Shown piece by piece: positions 19,851 to 30,484 of a stretch of 64,000 nucleotides of DNA (its first letter is position 1; each line of letters starts with the position of its first letter). The stretch comes from Pseudomonas fulva. GTDB lineage: Bacteria > Pseudomonadota > Gammaproteobacteria > Pseudomonadales > Pseudomonadaceae. Both the position numbers and the translations under genes were made by a program. The stretch lies in NCBI RefSeq assembly GCF_023517795.1, contig NZ_CP082928.1:2108001-2172000 (forward strand), written 5' to 3'. Below the pieces are notes generated by a model. That model had not been told where the DNA came from and did not search any database. It worked only from the letters and a program-made list of their open reading frames with translations.

Positions 19851-21172
19851 GCCCCAACGAATGGCTGGCCATCGCCATGGTGTTCGGTTTCTTCGCCATG
19901 ATGATGGCGGGGGTGCCGGTGGCCATTTCCCTGGCCGTGTCCGGCTTCGTCGCCGGCATGGTCGGCTTCGGCCCGATGCTCTTCGCTCTGCTGCCGGCGC
20001 GCATGTTCGGGGTGGTCAGCAACTACACGCTGCTGGCGATACCGCTGTTCACCTTCATGGGGGTGATGCTGGAGAAATCCCGGGTCGCCGAGGACATGCT
20101 CGACACCATCGGCCGCGCCATGGGCGGTCTGAACGGCGGCATGGGCCTGGCGATCATTCTGGTCGGCGTACTGCTGGGCGCCTCCACCGGTATCGTCGGC
20201 GCCACGGTGGTGACCATCGGTTTGCTGACCCTGCCCACGCTGCTGCGCCGTGGCTACAACAAGACCGTGGCCTGCGGCACCATCTGCGCCTCCGGCACCC
20301 TGGGGCAGATCATTCCGCCGAGCCTGGTGCTGATCCTGCTGGCCGACATCCTCGGCCAGTCGGTGGGTTCGATCTTCGCCGCGGCCTTCATTCCCAGCCT
20401 GGTGCTGGCGCTGATCTACGTCGCCTACATGCTGCTGCTCGGCTGGCTGCGCCCGGATTGGGTGCCGGCGATTCCCGCCGAGGAACGCGCCCTGACCAGC
20501 CGCAAGCAATTGCTCAAGGACATGGCACGCAGCGTGCTGCCACCGCTGCTGCTGGTGATGGCGGTGCTCGGCTCGATCATCGGCGGCGTCGCCGCGCCCA
20601 CCGAGGCGGCCTCCATGGGTGCCCTCGGCGCCCTGCTGATCGCCGCGCTTTCAGGCCGGCTGAGCTGGTCGACGCTCAAGGCCACGCTGCACGGCACCCT
20701 GACCATCAGCGCGATGATCTTCCTGATCCTGCTCTGCTCGCAGCCCTTCTCCCTGGCCTTCCGTGGCCTGGGTGGCGAAGCCCTGGTACACGAGCTGTTC
20801 ACCCTGCTGCCGGGTGGCGAGCTGGGGGCGATCCTGTTCCTGATGGCGGTGCTGTTCGTGCTCGGCTTCTTCCTCGAGTGGATCGAGATTTCCTATATCG
20901 CCCTGCCGATGTTCCTGCCGGTGTTCATCGCCTACGACACCGACCTGGTGTGGCTGGGCATTCTGGTCGCCCTGAACCTGCAGATGTCCTTCCTCACTCC
21001 ACCCTTCGGCTGGGCGCTGTTCTTTCTCAAGGGCGTGGCGCCGCCGGGGATCACCACCAAGGACATCTACATCGGCGCGCTGCCTTACGTGTTCCTGCAG
21101 ATGCTCGCCGTGGCGGTGGTGTTCTGCTTCCCGCAACTGGCCACCTGGCTGCCGGAGGCCATCGGTTGGTAG
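19847..21172 (+). CDS. TRAP transporter large membrane subunit (DctM)
   Basis: 441 residues from ATG 19847, overlapping the DctQ stop and preceded by gggaggt. Polytopic, with family motifs GASTGIVGATVVTIGLLTLP, ASGTLGQIIPPSLVLILLAD, VAAPTEAASMGALGALL and NLQMSFLTPPFGWALFFLKG. Forms the transport pathway of the TRAP system. A GGT-like enzyme gene follows after 63 bp without a visible terminator and may be in the same transcript. Confidence 0.94.
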   Translation: MSPNEWLAIAMVFGFFAMMMAGVPVAISLAVSGFVAGMVGFGPMLFALLPARMFGVVSNYTLLAIPLFTFMGVMLEKSRVAEDMLDTIGRAMGGLNGGMGLAIILVGVLLGASTGIVGATVVTIGLLTLPTLLRRGYNKTVACGTICASGTLGQIIPPSLVLILLADILGQSVGSIFAAAFIPSLVLALIYVAYMLLLGWLRPDWVPAIPAEERALTSRKQLLKDMARSVLPPLLLVMAVLGSIIGGVAAPTEAASMGALGALLIAALSGRLSWSTLKATLHGTLTISAMIFLILLCSQPFSLAFRGLGGEALVHELFTLLPGGELGAILFLMAVLFVLGFFLEWIEISYIALPMFLPVFIAYDTDLVWLGILVALNLQMSFLTPPFGWALFFLKGVAPPGITTKDIYIGALPYVFLQMLAVAVVFCFPQLATWLPEAIGW

Positions 21173-21235
21173 TACATCGAACCCGGGCCGCGCCGGCTAT
21201 GATCGCGGCCTGACAACAACAAGGAATTCGCACCC

Positions 21236-22819
21236 ATGCTCAAGAGCACCCACGCCACCGGCGGCCTGTTCGTCGCTCCCCACCATCTTGCCGCCCAGGC
21301 CGGGCGCGACGTGCTCAAGGCCGGCGGCAGCGCCGTGGAAGCGATGGTCGCCGCGGCGGCCACCATCGCCGTGGTCTACCCGCACATGAACGCCATTGGT
21401 AGCGACGGCTTCTGGCTGATCCACGAGCCGGGCAAGCGGCCCATCGCCATCGATGCCTGCGGCAGCAGTGCGGCGCTGGCCAACCGCGATTTCTACGCCG
21501 GCCATACGCAGATTCCCAGCCGCGGCCCCCTGGCCGCGCTGACCGTGGCCGGTACCGTCGGTGGCTGGGCCGAGGCGCTGACGCAGACCGCTCACTGGCA
21601 GCCGCAAAAGGCCCTGCCCGAGCTGCTCGCCGATGCCATTAGCCATGCCCGCCGCGGCATGGTGGTCAGCCGCAGCCAGGCGCAACTGACCCGGGGCAAA
21701 CTGGCGGAACTGCAGGATGTGCCGGGCTTCGCCGAGGTTTATCTGCCCGGTGGCCAGCCGCCACGCGAAGGCGATCTGCTGCGCCAGCCGGCCCTGGCCG
21801 ACACCCTGCAGCGCCTGGCCGACGCCGGCCTGGATGACTTCTACCGCGGTGAGCTGGCCGAACGCATGGCCGCCGATCTCGAACGCCTGGGCAGCCCGCT
21901 GCGCCTGGCCGACCTGCAGGGCTACCGGGCCCGCGCCGTCGCACCGCTGAGCGTGCGCCTGCACGACGCCACCCTCTACAACATGCCGCCGCCGACCCAG
22001 GGCCTGGCCTCGCTGCTGATCCTCGGCATCTTCGACAAGCTCGACGTCCAGCAGGCCGAAGGCTTCGCCCATGTGCACGGGCTGGTGGAGTCGACCAAGC
22101 AGGCCTTTCTGATTCGCGACCGCGTGGTGACCGACCCCGGCCGCGTGCCGGAGGACCCACAGGGCCTGCTGGCCGACGCCAACCTGCAGCGCCTGGCCGC
22201 CGCCATCGACCCGCAGCAGGCACTGGCCTGGCCGCGACCGGCGCAGCCGGGCGATACCATCTGGATGGGCTGCATCGACGATCAGGGCCGCGCCGTCAGC
22301 TTTATCCAGAGCGTCTACTGGGAGTTCGGCTCCGGCGTGGTGCTGCCGTCCACTGGCGTGGCCTGGCAGAACCGCGGGATCAGTTTCTCTCTGGACCCGA
22401 CCGCGCTGCAGGCCCTGGAGCCGGGGCGCAAACCGTTCCACACCCTCAACCCGGCCCTGGCCCTGTTCGACGACGGTCGCACCCTGAGCTACGGCACCAT
22501 GGGTGGCGAAGGCCAGCCGCAGACCCAGGCGGCGATTCTCAGCCGCTATCGCCTGGGCAGCGACCTGCAGGCCGCCGTCAGCGCGCCGCGCTGGCTGCTC
22601 GGCCGCACCTGGGGCGACGTGAGCACCACGCTCAAGCTGGAAAGCCGCTTCCCCAGCGAACTGGTCGAAGAGCTGCGTAAAGCGGGGCATATCGTCGAGC
22701 AACTGGACGAAGCCTTCAGCGACACCATGGGCCATGCCGGCGCGCTGCTGCGGCATCCCAACGGCGTGCTGGAAGGCGCCGCCGACCCGCGCAGCGACGG
22801 CAGCGTTTGCGGCTTGTAA
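21236..22819 (+). CDS. GGT-family hydrolase (cytosolic gamma-glutamyltransferase-like)
   Basis: 527 residues, no signal peptide. The Ntn-hydrolase GGT fold is clear: VLKAGGSAVEAMVAAAATIAV at the N-terminus, the predicted self-cleavage Thr341 in PGDTIWMGCIDDQGRAVS, YWEFGSGVVLPSTGVAWQNRG, and GTMGGEGQPQTQ near the C-terminus. It differs from the window's first gene (ggt, periplasmic class) and resembles YwrD-like cytosolic members. Directly downstream of the TRAP operon, so it may process the imported compound, for example a gamma-glutamyl or N-acyl amide; this is inference. A perfect terminator follows. Confidence 0.88.
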   Translation: MLKSTHATGGLFVAPHHLAAQAGRDVLKAGGSAVEAMVAAAATIAVVYPHMNAIGSDGFWLIHEPGKRPIAIDACGSSAALANRDFYAGHTQIPSRGPLAALTVAGTVGGWAEALTQTAHWQPQKALPELLADAISHARRGMVVSRSQAQLTRGKLAELQDVPGFAEVYLPGGQPPREGDLLRQPALADTLQRLADAGLDDFYRGELAERMAADLERLGSPLRLADLQGYRARAVAPLSVRLHDATLYNMPPPTQGLASLLILGIFDKLDVQQAEGFAHVHGLVESTKQAFLIRDRVVTDPGRVPEDPQGLLADANLQRLAAAIDPQQALAWPRPAQPGDTIWMGCIDDQGRAVSFIQSVYWEFGSGVVLPSTGVAWQNRGISFSLDPTALQALEPGRKPFHTLNPALALFDDGRTLSYGTMGGEGQPQTQAAILSRYRLGSDLQAAVSAPRWLLGRTWGDVSTTLKLESRFPSELVEELRKAGHIVEQLDEAFSDTMGHAGALLRHPNGVLEGAADPRSDGSVCGL

Positions 22820-22836
22820 ACCTGAGCCGCAGAATG

Positions 22837-22864
22837 AAAACGCCCCGCTAGTGCGGGGCGTTTT
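22837..22864 (+). terminator. Rho-independent terminator after the TRAP/GGT-like operon
   Basis: aaaacgccccgc / gcggggcgtttt, 12-bp perfect stem with tagt loop and a T-run in the right arm. Confidence 0.9.
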
Positions 22865-22898
22865 CATTGGCGAGCGAGGTATCAGGTCTTGCAGCCTC

Positions 22899-22963
22899 GT
22901 AGGGTGGACGTCGCTTTTCACGTCCACCGCAACGGTGGATCGATGAAGCGTGATCCACCCTGC
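22899..22963. repeat. gtagggtgg-type palindromic repeat
   Basis: gtagggtggacgt followed by acgtccaccgc, then ggtggatc and gatccaccctgc: nested inverted repeats. Related sequences begin at 45997 and 54035. Confidence 0.6.
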
Positions 22964-23017
22964 AGTCTGTGGGCGCGCGCCCGCACTGAATCGCGGAAGG
23001 CCGGCAGCGGCAGCTGA

Positions 23018-24391
23018 TCAGTCCTCGGTCTTCCAGTTCTTGCGGCTCATGTAGTCGCGGGTTTCCTTGACCACGATACCGGAGAGCAGCAACAGGCCGA
23101 TCAGGTTGGGCAGCGCCATCAGGCCGTTGGCGATATCGGAAAAGGTCCATACCACCTCCAGCGAGGTGACCGCACCGACAAACACCACCACCGAGAAGAT
23201 CAGCCGGTACGGCATCACCGCCACCCGGCCCATCAGCCGCTCCATGCAGCGCTCGCCGTAGTACGACCAGCCGAGGATGGTGGTGAAGGCATACACCAGC
23301 ACGCCGATGGTCACCGTATAGATGCCCCAGCCGCCGCCCAGGCCCTGCTCCAGCGCCCAGGCGGTCATGGGCGCGCCCTTCAGGCCTTCCTGGGTCCAGG
23401 CGCCGGTGACGATGATCGCCAGCGCGGTGAAGGTGACCATCACCAGGGTGTCGAGAAAGGTCTGGGTCATCGACACCATGGCCTGGCGCACCGGCTTGTC
23501 GGTCTTCGCCGCGGCCGCCGCGATCGCGCCGGTACCCAGGCCCGACTCGTTGGAGAAGATGCCGCGGGCCACGCCCATCTGCACCGCCAGGATGATGCTC
23601 GAACCGAGGAAACCACCGGCTGCCGCGCTGCCGCTGAAGGCATCGGTGAAGATCAGGGTGATGGCGTCCGGCAGGCGGTCGGCGAACACCACCAGCACCG
23701 CGACGTTGCTGATGATGTACAGCACGATCATCACCGGCACCACGCCAGCGGCGAAACGGCCGATGCTTTTGATGCCGCCGATGATCACCACCGCCGTGCC
23801 GACCGCCAGCACCAGGCCGCTGAGCGTTGGCGAGATGCCCCAGGTGTCCTGCAACTGATGGGCGGCGGTGTTGGCCTGCACCATGTTGCCGATGCCGAAG
23901 GAGGCCACCGCGCCGAAGATCGCGAAGGCGATGCCCAGGGTCTTGCCCAAGGTGCCGCCGACGCCGTTGGTGAGGTAGTACATCGGCCCGCCGCTCTGCT
24001 CGCCTTTGGCGTCGGTGACCCGGTACTTCACGCCCAGCAGCGCTTCGGAATACTTGGTGGCCATGCCCACCAGGCCGGTCATCCACATCCAGAACAGCGC
24101 ACCGGGCCCGCCGATGCCGATGGCGGTGGCCACCCCGGCGATATTGCCGACGCCGATGGTCGCCGCCAGCGCGGTGGCCAGGGCCTGGTAGTGGGAGACG
24201 TCACCGGGCACATCGCCCTTTTCCGAACGCTTGATAAAGGCGAGCCAGAAGGCATGGCCAAGTACGCGAAACTGGATGCCACGCAGGCGGATGGTCAGGT
24301 ACAGGCCGGTCAGCAACAGCAGGGGTATCAGCAGAAACGGCCCCCAGATAAAGCTGCTGATGGCCGTGAGCAAAGCGAGAAATTGGTCCAT
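23018..24391 (-). CDS. AGCS-family sodium/alanine symporter, second copy
   Basis: 457 residues from ATG 24391; the open frame extends to 24526, but this start (MDQFLALLTAISSFIWGPF) gives the usual N-terminus and has aaggat upstream. Family blocks: GVGNIAGVATAIGIGGPGA, GGPMYYLTNGVGGTLGK, MGVARGIFSNESGLGTGAI and GWSYYGERCMERLMG. Imports alanine or glycine with sodium. It is only distantly similar to the AGCS protein at 9909, so not a recent duplicate. Stands alone; convergent with the GGT-like gene. Confidence 0.93.
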   Translation of the reverse strand: MDQFLALLTAISSFIWGPFLLIPLLLLTGLYLTIRLRGIQFRVLGHAFWLAFIKRSEKGDVPGDVSHYQALATALAATIGVGNIAGVATAIGIGGPGALFWMWMTGLVGMATKYSEALLGVKYRVTDAKGEQSGGPMYYLTNGVGGTLGKTLGIAFAIFGAVASFGIGNMVQANTAAHQLQDTWGISPTLSGLVLAVGTAVVIIGGIKSIGRFAAGVVPVMIVLYIISNVAVLVVFADRLPDAITLIFTDAFSGSAAAGGFLGSSIILAVQMGVARGIFSNESGLGTGAIAAAAAKTDKPVRQAMVSMTQTFLDTLVMVTFTALAIIVTGAWTQEGLKGAPMTAWALEQGLGGGWGIYTVTIGVLVYAFTTILGWSYYGERCMERLMGRVAVMPYRLIFSVVVFVGAVTSLEVVWTFSDIANGLMALPNLIGLLLLSGIVVKETRDYMSRKNWKTED

Positions 24392-24697
24392 GGCGGTATC
24401 CTTGTCTTGCTGTCCAGTGCGGCTCGTGGCCGGCAGGAACGGCGCCCAGGCCGGTAGAGCCGAAGTGCCGAGCGAGTGAACGCAAACGCGTCCGTGCAAA
24501 CATCGGAGGTCTGTCGCAGGCCCCAAGGGCGTAACAAAATGTCAGGCGAATCAATCGATTGCAACGCGGGCGATTGGTGCCAGGAGGGCAAGGCTATAAC
24601 AACTTGGCCGTCAATGGCCGGAAAAAACGTGCCATTCAGTTGCCTGGATGAATCGAGTCAGGTGTTCGGCGCGCCAGGGCGCCAGCCAGCGGGGCGA
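24392..24697. other. 306-bp intergenic stretch
   Basis: Lies between the start of the AGCS gene and the stop of the lipoprotein gene, both on the minus strand. It should contain the AGCS promoter. A short ggcc-attgac-ggcc hairpin next to an A-run is near 24609. No gene or named repeat seen. Confidence 0.5.
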
Positions 24698-25534
24698 TCA
24701 GTTACCGCACTGAAGCGGCCGAGACTGCCAGTGTGCCCATGCCTGCCCCCAGCCTGCGTGGTGCGATACCTGCGGCAGCTGGACCACCTGCACGCAGCGC
24801 GCTTCGCCGAGGCCGCCCAGGTAGTGATGCAACACCGCGACCGGCACCACGCCATCCCCGTCGCCGGCCAGGTGACGCTGGGTAACGCTCCGCAGCCGCT
24901 CGCGGTAATCCAGCGGCTCCAGTGAGCCCTCGAGCGGGCTCAGTTGCAGCAGGCCCGCCCAGTAACGGGGGCTGAGATTGCCGGCGAGGGTCTGCACGCT
25001 GGTGACGTCATCGCGCCGCGCGGCCAGCAACAACGCCAGTGCGGCGCCGCCGGAATAGCCAACCAGTTCGAACGTCTGGTTGCCATAGCGCGCCTTGATC
25101 AGGTCGAGGGCCCCGTCGAGGCTGGCCAGCACTTCGCTGCCGAAGCGCCGACTTGTCCACAGGCTGTTGGTACAACCAGGGGCCGTGACGAACTGACAGG
25201 GCCGCGCCAGGTACAGGCTGGGTGTCGGGTCGCCGAACGCCAGGCGCGCCACCAGCAGATCACGCGGGGACGGGTCCAGGCTGGGCTGCAAGGGTGTCGC
25301 CCAGGCATGGCCGTCGCCTTCCAGATAAACGCGCAGGTGCGCCGCGGCCGGTGCATGGGCCGGTGCACCGAGCAGCAACGGGAAAGGCGTGCTGTCGAGA
25401 ATCTGCAGTCGCTGGTCGTGCTGGCCAGCCAGTTCGCCGAGCCGCTGTTGCGGTGACTGGCAGCCGCCCAGTGCAAGGGTCAGCAGCGCGCCGAGAAGCA
25501 GCGCTGCCGGCCTTGCACGGCGGGCGATCAGCAT
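24698..25534 (-). CDS. Alpha/beta-hydrolase-like lipoprotein
   Basis: 278 residues. The N-terminus is a lipoprotein signal with lipobox LALGGC (lipidated Cys about residue 25). The nucleophile elbow GYSGGAALALLLA (Ser) sits in the middle, an acidic candidate in HLAGDGDGVVPV, and a C-terminal His in LPQVSHHAGWG, which together suggest an intact catalytic triad. Likely anchored in the outer membrane facing the periplasm. The start overlaps the end of the sulfur-transporter gene by 7 bases, so they are coupled. Substrate unknown; a role with sulfur compounds would be context-only inference. Confidence 0.82.
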   Translation of the reverse strand: MLIARRARPAALLLGALLTLALGGCQSPQQRLGELAGQHDQRLQILDSTPFPLLLGAPAHAPAAAHLRVYLEGDGHAWATPLQPSLDPSPRDLLVARLAFGDPTPSLYLARPCQFVTAPGCTNSLWTSRRFGSEVLASLDGALDLIKARYGNQTFELVGYSGGAALALLLAARRDDVTSVQTLAGNLSPRYWAGLLQLSPLEGSLEPLDYRERLRSVTQRHLAGDGDGVVPVAVLHHYLGGLGEARCVQVVQLPQVSHHAGWGQAWAHWQSRPLQCGN

Positions 25535-26742
25535 CCGCTCAGCTTCGCCTCGCGGCGTTCACCAGGGAAAAAGAACGGCCGCAGGCGCACGCCCACACCG
25601 TTACCGACGAATGCAGCGACCAGCCACAACCAGCCGTGCAGGCTGCCGGAGGCGATACCGCTGAAGTAGGCGCCGATGTTGCAACCGTAGGCCAGGCGCG
25701 AGCCGTAGCCGAGCAGCAGGCCACCGATCACCGCGGCCACCAGCGAACGCAGCGGGATGTTCAGGTTTGGCGCAAAGCGCCCGGCCAGGCCAGCGGCCAG
25801 CAGCGCGCCGATGACGATGCCGATGTCCATCACCGTGGTGATGTCTTCCCACAGCGGCGCAGCGAGCGCCTGGGCATTGCCCGGCTGCTGCCAGAACGCC
25901 CAGCTGGAAACGTCGACACCGGTGCCCTGCAGCACCTTGGCGCCCCACAGCGCGAACGCCGAGGTGATGCCCCAGGGACGACCGGCCAGGGCCAGGGTGG
26001 CGAAGTTGAGCAGCGCCAGCAGCACTGCACCCCAGATCAGCGGCCAGGGGCCACGCAGAAACCGCTGCCAGCCCTGGTGTTCACTGGGCGCCGCGCGTTC
26101 CAGGCTGCCATGGCGGCGCAGCTCCAGGCGCGCGCTGATGGCCGCGATGGCGGCGAACAGCGCCAGGCTGACGATCAGTGCCGGCACCAGGCCCAGGCTG
26201 CTGACGATGGAGGTCGGCGGCAGGCTCGGCAACGCCGACCACCATTGCAGATGGTGAGTGGCGATCACCCCGCCGATGATGAAGAACAGCAACGTCACCA
26301 GCATCCGTGCGTTGCCGCCACCCACGGTGAACAGCGTGCCGGAAGCACAACCACCGCCCAGCTGCATGCCGATGCCGAAGATGAACGCGCCGACGATCAC
26401 CGAGGTGCCCGCCGGCGCCACCAGGCCCCTGACCGGCTCACCGAACAGCGTGCCGGCCGACAACGCCGGGAAGAACAGCAGCACGGCGATGGCCAGCATC
26501 ACCATCTGTGCCCGCAGGCCGGCGCCGCGGCGCTCGTTGAGCAGCACGCGCCAGGCCGACGTGAAGCCGAATGCCGCGTGATAGAGCACCAGGCCCAGCG
26601 CGCCACCGACGATGAATAACAGTGCCTGACGACCACTCACCGCAAAGGTCAGCGCCAGGGCGCCAGCCAGCAGCAGCGCCACGGCCATCAGCGGCGTACC
26701 CGAGCGATTGGCCGGCGCCGCAGCAGGGATGGAAAGATTCAT
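25528..26742 (-). CDS. YeeE/YedE-family transporter (TsuA-like sulfur transport)
   Basis: 404 residues, about nine to ten hydrophobic helices, built from two related halves. The Cys motifs that carry thiosulfate in TsuA-type proteins are visible: IGMQLGGGCASGTLFTVGGG and SRLAYGCNIGAYFSGIASGS. Members import thiosulfate or supply sulfur or selenium species. No TsuB/TusA-like gene is next to it; instead a lipoprotein hydrolase overlaps the end. Start at ATG 26742 (MNLSIPAAAPANRSG). The exact sulfur species is not decidable here. Confidence 0.87.
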   Translation of the reverse strand: MNLSIPAAAPANRSGTPLMAVALLLAGALALTFAVSGRQALLFIVGGALGLVLYHAAFGFTSAWRVLLNERRGAGLRAQMVMLAIAVLLFFPALSAGTLFGEPVRGLVAPAGTSVIVGAFIFGIGMQLGGGCASGTLFTVGGGNARMLVTLLFFIIGGVIATHHLQWWSALPSLPPTSIVSSLGLVPALIVSLALFAAIAAISARLELRRHGSLERAAPSEHQGWQRFLRGPWPLIWGAVLLALLNFATLALAGRPWGITSAFALWGAKVLQGTGVDVSSWAFWQQPGNAQALAAPLWEDITTVMDIGIVIGALLAAGLAGRFAPNLNIPLRSLVAAVIGGLLLGYGSRLAYGCNIGAYFSGIASGSLHGWLWLVAAFVGNGVGVRLRPFFFPGERREAKLSGC

Positions 26743-26919
26743 ATAGACCTTCGAATAACCAATTGAAACGGTCGGCTATTCTAGCCCGTCCCAGCTGTCC
26801 GGGTATGCCGCTGCTTAGAACGATTACTGAAAAGGTTATGCCATCAGGCGGCAGTGATCAGGACACGCAATCAGGCAATGGGCGGCGTGAGCATACCGGC
26901 CGAGATACGCTGAATGCAT

Positions 26920-26986
26920 TGTGGGAGGGGGCCATGCGCCCGAAAAGATTCGCGGGCATAACTGGGCGCCCCCGCCCGCACCCACA
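26920..26986. repeat. REP-like palindrome, copy 4
   Basis: tgtgggagggggccatgcg at the left, an inner cgaaaagattcg, gggcgcccccgcccg, and cacccaca at the right end. Confidence 0.65.
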
Positions 26987-27055
26987 GGGGAGCCTGGTCG
27001 GCGGGGCCGGGTTGTAGTGAGTCGTGAGCTGAGCCGGCCTTAAGCAACGCCAGGC

Positions 27056-27078
27056 AAAAAAAGGGGCCTTGCGGCCCC
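27056..27078 (-). terminator. Terminator of the pyruvate carboxylase operon
   Basis: Read on the minus strand: ggggcc-gcaa-ggcccc followed by a run of seven T. It starts about 20 bases after the gene's stop codon. Confidence 0.85.
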
Positions 27079-27098
27079 CAGAGGTTAATCGGTAACCG

Positions 27099-28910
27099 TC
27101 AGGCTTCGACTTCGATCAGCACTTCGCCCGGGTTGACCCGGTCGCCCTTGGCCACGTGCACGGCCTTGACGGTGCCGGCGATCGGCGCCTGCACTTCGGT
27201 TTCCATCTTCATGGCTTCGGTGATCAGCACCGCCTGGCCGGCCTTGACGGTGTCGCCCTCCTTGACCAGCACGTCGACGATATTGCCCGGCATGCTGGTG
27301 CTCACGTCACCCGGTGCGCTGGCGCTGCGACGCTTGCTGCCGCTGCCGCCGGCCACGTAATCGTTGAGCGCCTCGAACACCACTTCTTCGGGCATGCCGT
27401 CGATGGACAGGTAGAAGTGCCGCTTGCCCTCGCCCTTGACGCCGACGCCGGTGATGTCCACGCGGTAGCTCTCGCCGTGCACGTCGATGATGAACTCGGT
27501 CGGCACGCCCGCGCCGCCGACGGCTGCCACGCCAGTCCCATCCGGGATCGGCAGCAGCACTTCCGGTTGCAGGGTGCCGGCTTCGCGCTCTTCGAGGAAC
27601 TTGCGGCCGATGTCCGGGAACATGGCGAAGGTCAGCACGTCCTCTTCGGACTTGGCCAGCTCGCCGATCTGCCCGCGCAGCTTGTCCATCTCCGGCTTGA
27701 GCAGGTCGGCCGGGCGCACGTCGATCGCATCGATGTTGCCGATGGCCTGCTTGCGCAGCTGCTCGTTGACCCTGCCCGGCGCCTGGCCGTAGCCACCCTG
27801 CAGGTAGAGCTTCACCTCGTTGGTGATGGTCTTGTAACGCTCACCGGCCAGCACGTTGAAGAACGCCTGGGTACCGACGATCTGCGAGGTCGGCGTGACC
27901 AGCGGCGGGAAGCCGAGGTCTTCGCGCACCCGCGGAATCTCCGCCAGCACTTCGTTCATGCGGTTCAGCGCGCCCTGCTCCTTGAGCTGGTTGGCCAGGT
28001 TGGAAATCATCCCGCCCGGCACCTGGTTGACCTGCACCCGGGTGTCGACGGCGGTGAATTCGCTTTCGAACTGGTGGTACTTCTTGCGCACCGCGTGGAA
28101 GTACATGCCGATCTCCTGGATCAGCGACAGATCCAGGCCGGTGTCGTATTCGCTGCCCTTGAGCGCGGCGACCATCGACTCGGTGCCCGGGTGGCTGGTA
28201 CCCCAGGCGAAGCTGGAGATGGCCGTGTCGATATGGTCAGCGCCCGCCTCGACGGCCTTGAGCTGGCACATGGCGCCCAGGCCGGCGGTGTCGTGGCTGT
28301 GGATGAATACCGGCAGGTCGATCTCGGCCTTCAGCGCCTTGACCAGCTCGAAGGTGGCGTAGGGCGTGAGCAGGCCGGCCATGTCCTTGATGGCGATGGA
28401 GTCGATGCCCATGGCCTGCATGGCCTTGCCCTGGGCGACGAAGGCTTTGACGGTGTGCACCGGGCTGGTGGTGTAGGCGATGGTGCCCTGGGCATGCTTG
28501 CCGCTGGCCTTCACTGCCTCGATGGCCACCTGCAGGTTACGCACGTCGTTCATGGCGTCGAAGATGCGGAACACGTCGATGCCGTTTTCCGCCGCCTTGG
28601 CGACGAAGGCGCTGACCACGTCGTCGCTGTAGTGGCGGTAGCCGAGCAGGTTCTGGCCGCGCAGGAGCATCTGCAGGCGGGTGTTGGGCAGCGCCGCGCG
28701 CAGCTGGCGCAGGCGCTCCCACGGGTCCTCCTTGAGAAAGCGCACGCAGGCGTCGAAGGTCGCGCCGCCCCAGACTTCCAGCGACCAGTAGCCGACCTTG
28801 TCGAGCTTGTCGCAGATCGGCAGCATGTCCTCGGTGCGCATGCGCGTGGCCAGCAGGGACTGGTGGGCGTCGCGCAGGATGGTGTCGGTAACCGTGATCT
28901 TTCTTGTCAT
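27099..28910 (-). CDS. pycB: Pyruvate carboxylase subunit B (carboxyltransferase plus biotin carrier)
   Basis: 603 residues from ATG 28910 (MTRKITVTDTILRDAHQS). The N-terminal HMGL-like carboxyltransferase carries DTILRDAHQS, YWSLEVWGGATFD, DSIAIKDMAGLLTP (metal and carboxylated Lys) and FIHSHDTAGLG. The conserved C-terminal region ends in a biotinyl domain with AMKMETEV (Lys about 568). Oxaloacetate decarboxylase alpha subunits share this architecture, but the adjacent biotin carboxylase subunit and LysR gene match the two-subunit pyruvate carboxylase of Pseudomonas (PycA/PycB). The product oxaloacetate refills the TCA cycle. Confidence 0.93.
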   Translation of the reverse strand: MTRKITVTDTILRDAHQSLLATRMRTEDMLPICDKLDKVGYWSLEVWGGATFDACVRFLKEDPWERLRQLRAALPNTRLQMLLRGQNLLGYRHYSDDVVSAFVAKAAENGIDVFRIFDAMNDVRNLQVAIEAVKASGKHAQGTIAYTTSPVHTVKAFVAQGKAMQAMGIDSIAIKDMAGLLTPYATFELVKALKAEIDLPVFIHSHDTAGLGAMCQLKAVEAGADHIDTAISSFAWGTSHPGTESMVAALKGSEYDTGLDLSLIQEIGMYFHAVRKKYHQFESEFTAVDTRVQVNQVPGGMISNLANQLKEQGALNRMNEVLAEIPRVREDLGFPPLVTPTSQIVGTQAFFNVLAGERYKTITNEVKLYLQGGYGQAPGRVNEQLRKQAIGNIDAIDVRPADLLKPEMDKLRGQIGELAKSEEDVLTFAMFPDIGRKFLEEREAGTLQPEVLLPIPDGTGVAAVGGAGVPTEFIIDVHGESYRVDITGVGVKGEGKRHFYLSIDGMPEEVVFEALNDYVAGGSGSKRRSASAPGDVSTSMPGNIVDVLVKEGDTVKAGQAVLITEAMKMETEVQAPIAGTVKAVHVAKGDRVNPGEVLIEVEA

Positions 28911-28920
28911 GGTGCGTTCC

Positions 28921-30336
<1,416 letters not shown>

Positions 30337-30484
30337 GAGCCAGCATCCTCGATCACGTGAACAGGCAACCCTTGGAGGGTCGAGATATGACCGGATATGT
30401 CCGCCCGGCCTTATGAGCAACCCTACGCCGCTGTAACAATTAACCAAAATCAATATTTGTTGGGTTCTGCATAAGTAAAAACTT

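Larger units (their letters stand above)
26743..27098. other. 356-bp intergenic stretch
   Basis: Holds the promoter of the YeeE-type gene, REP-like copy 4 (26920-26986) and the terminator of the pyruvate carboxylase operon (27056-27078). No gene seen. Confidence 0.6.
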
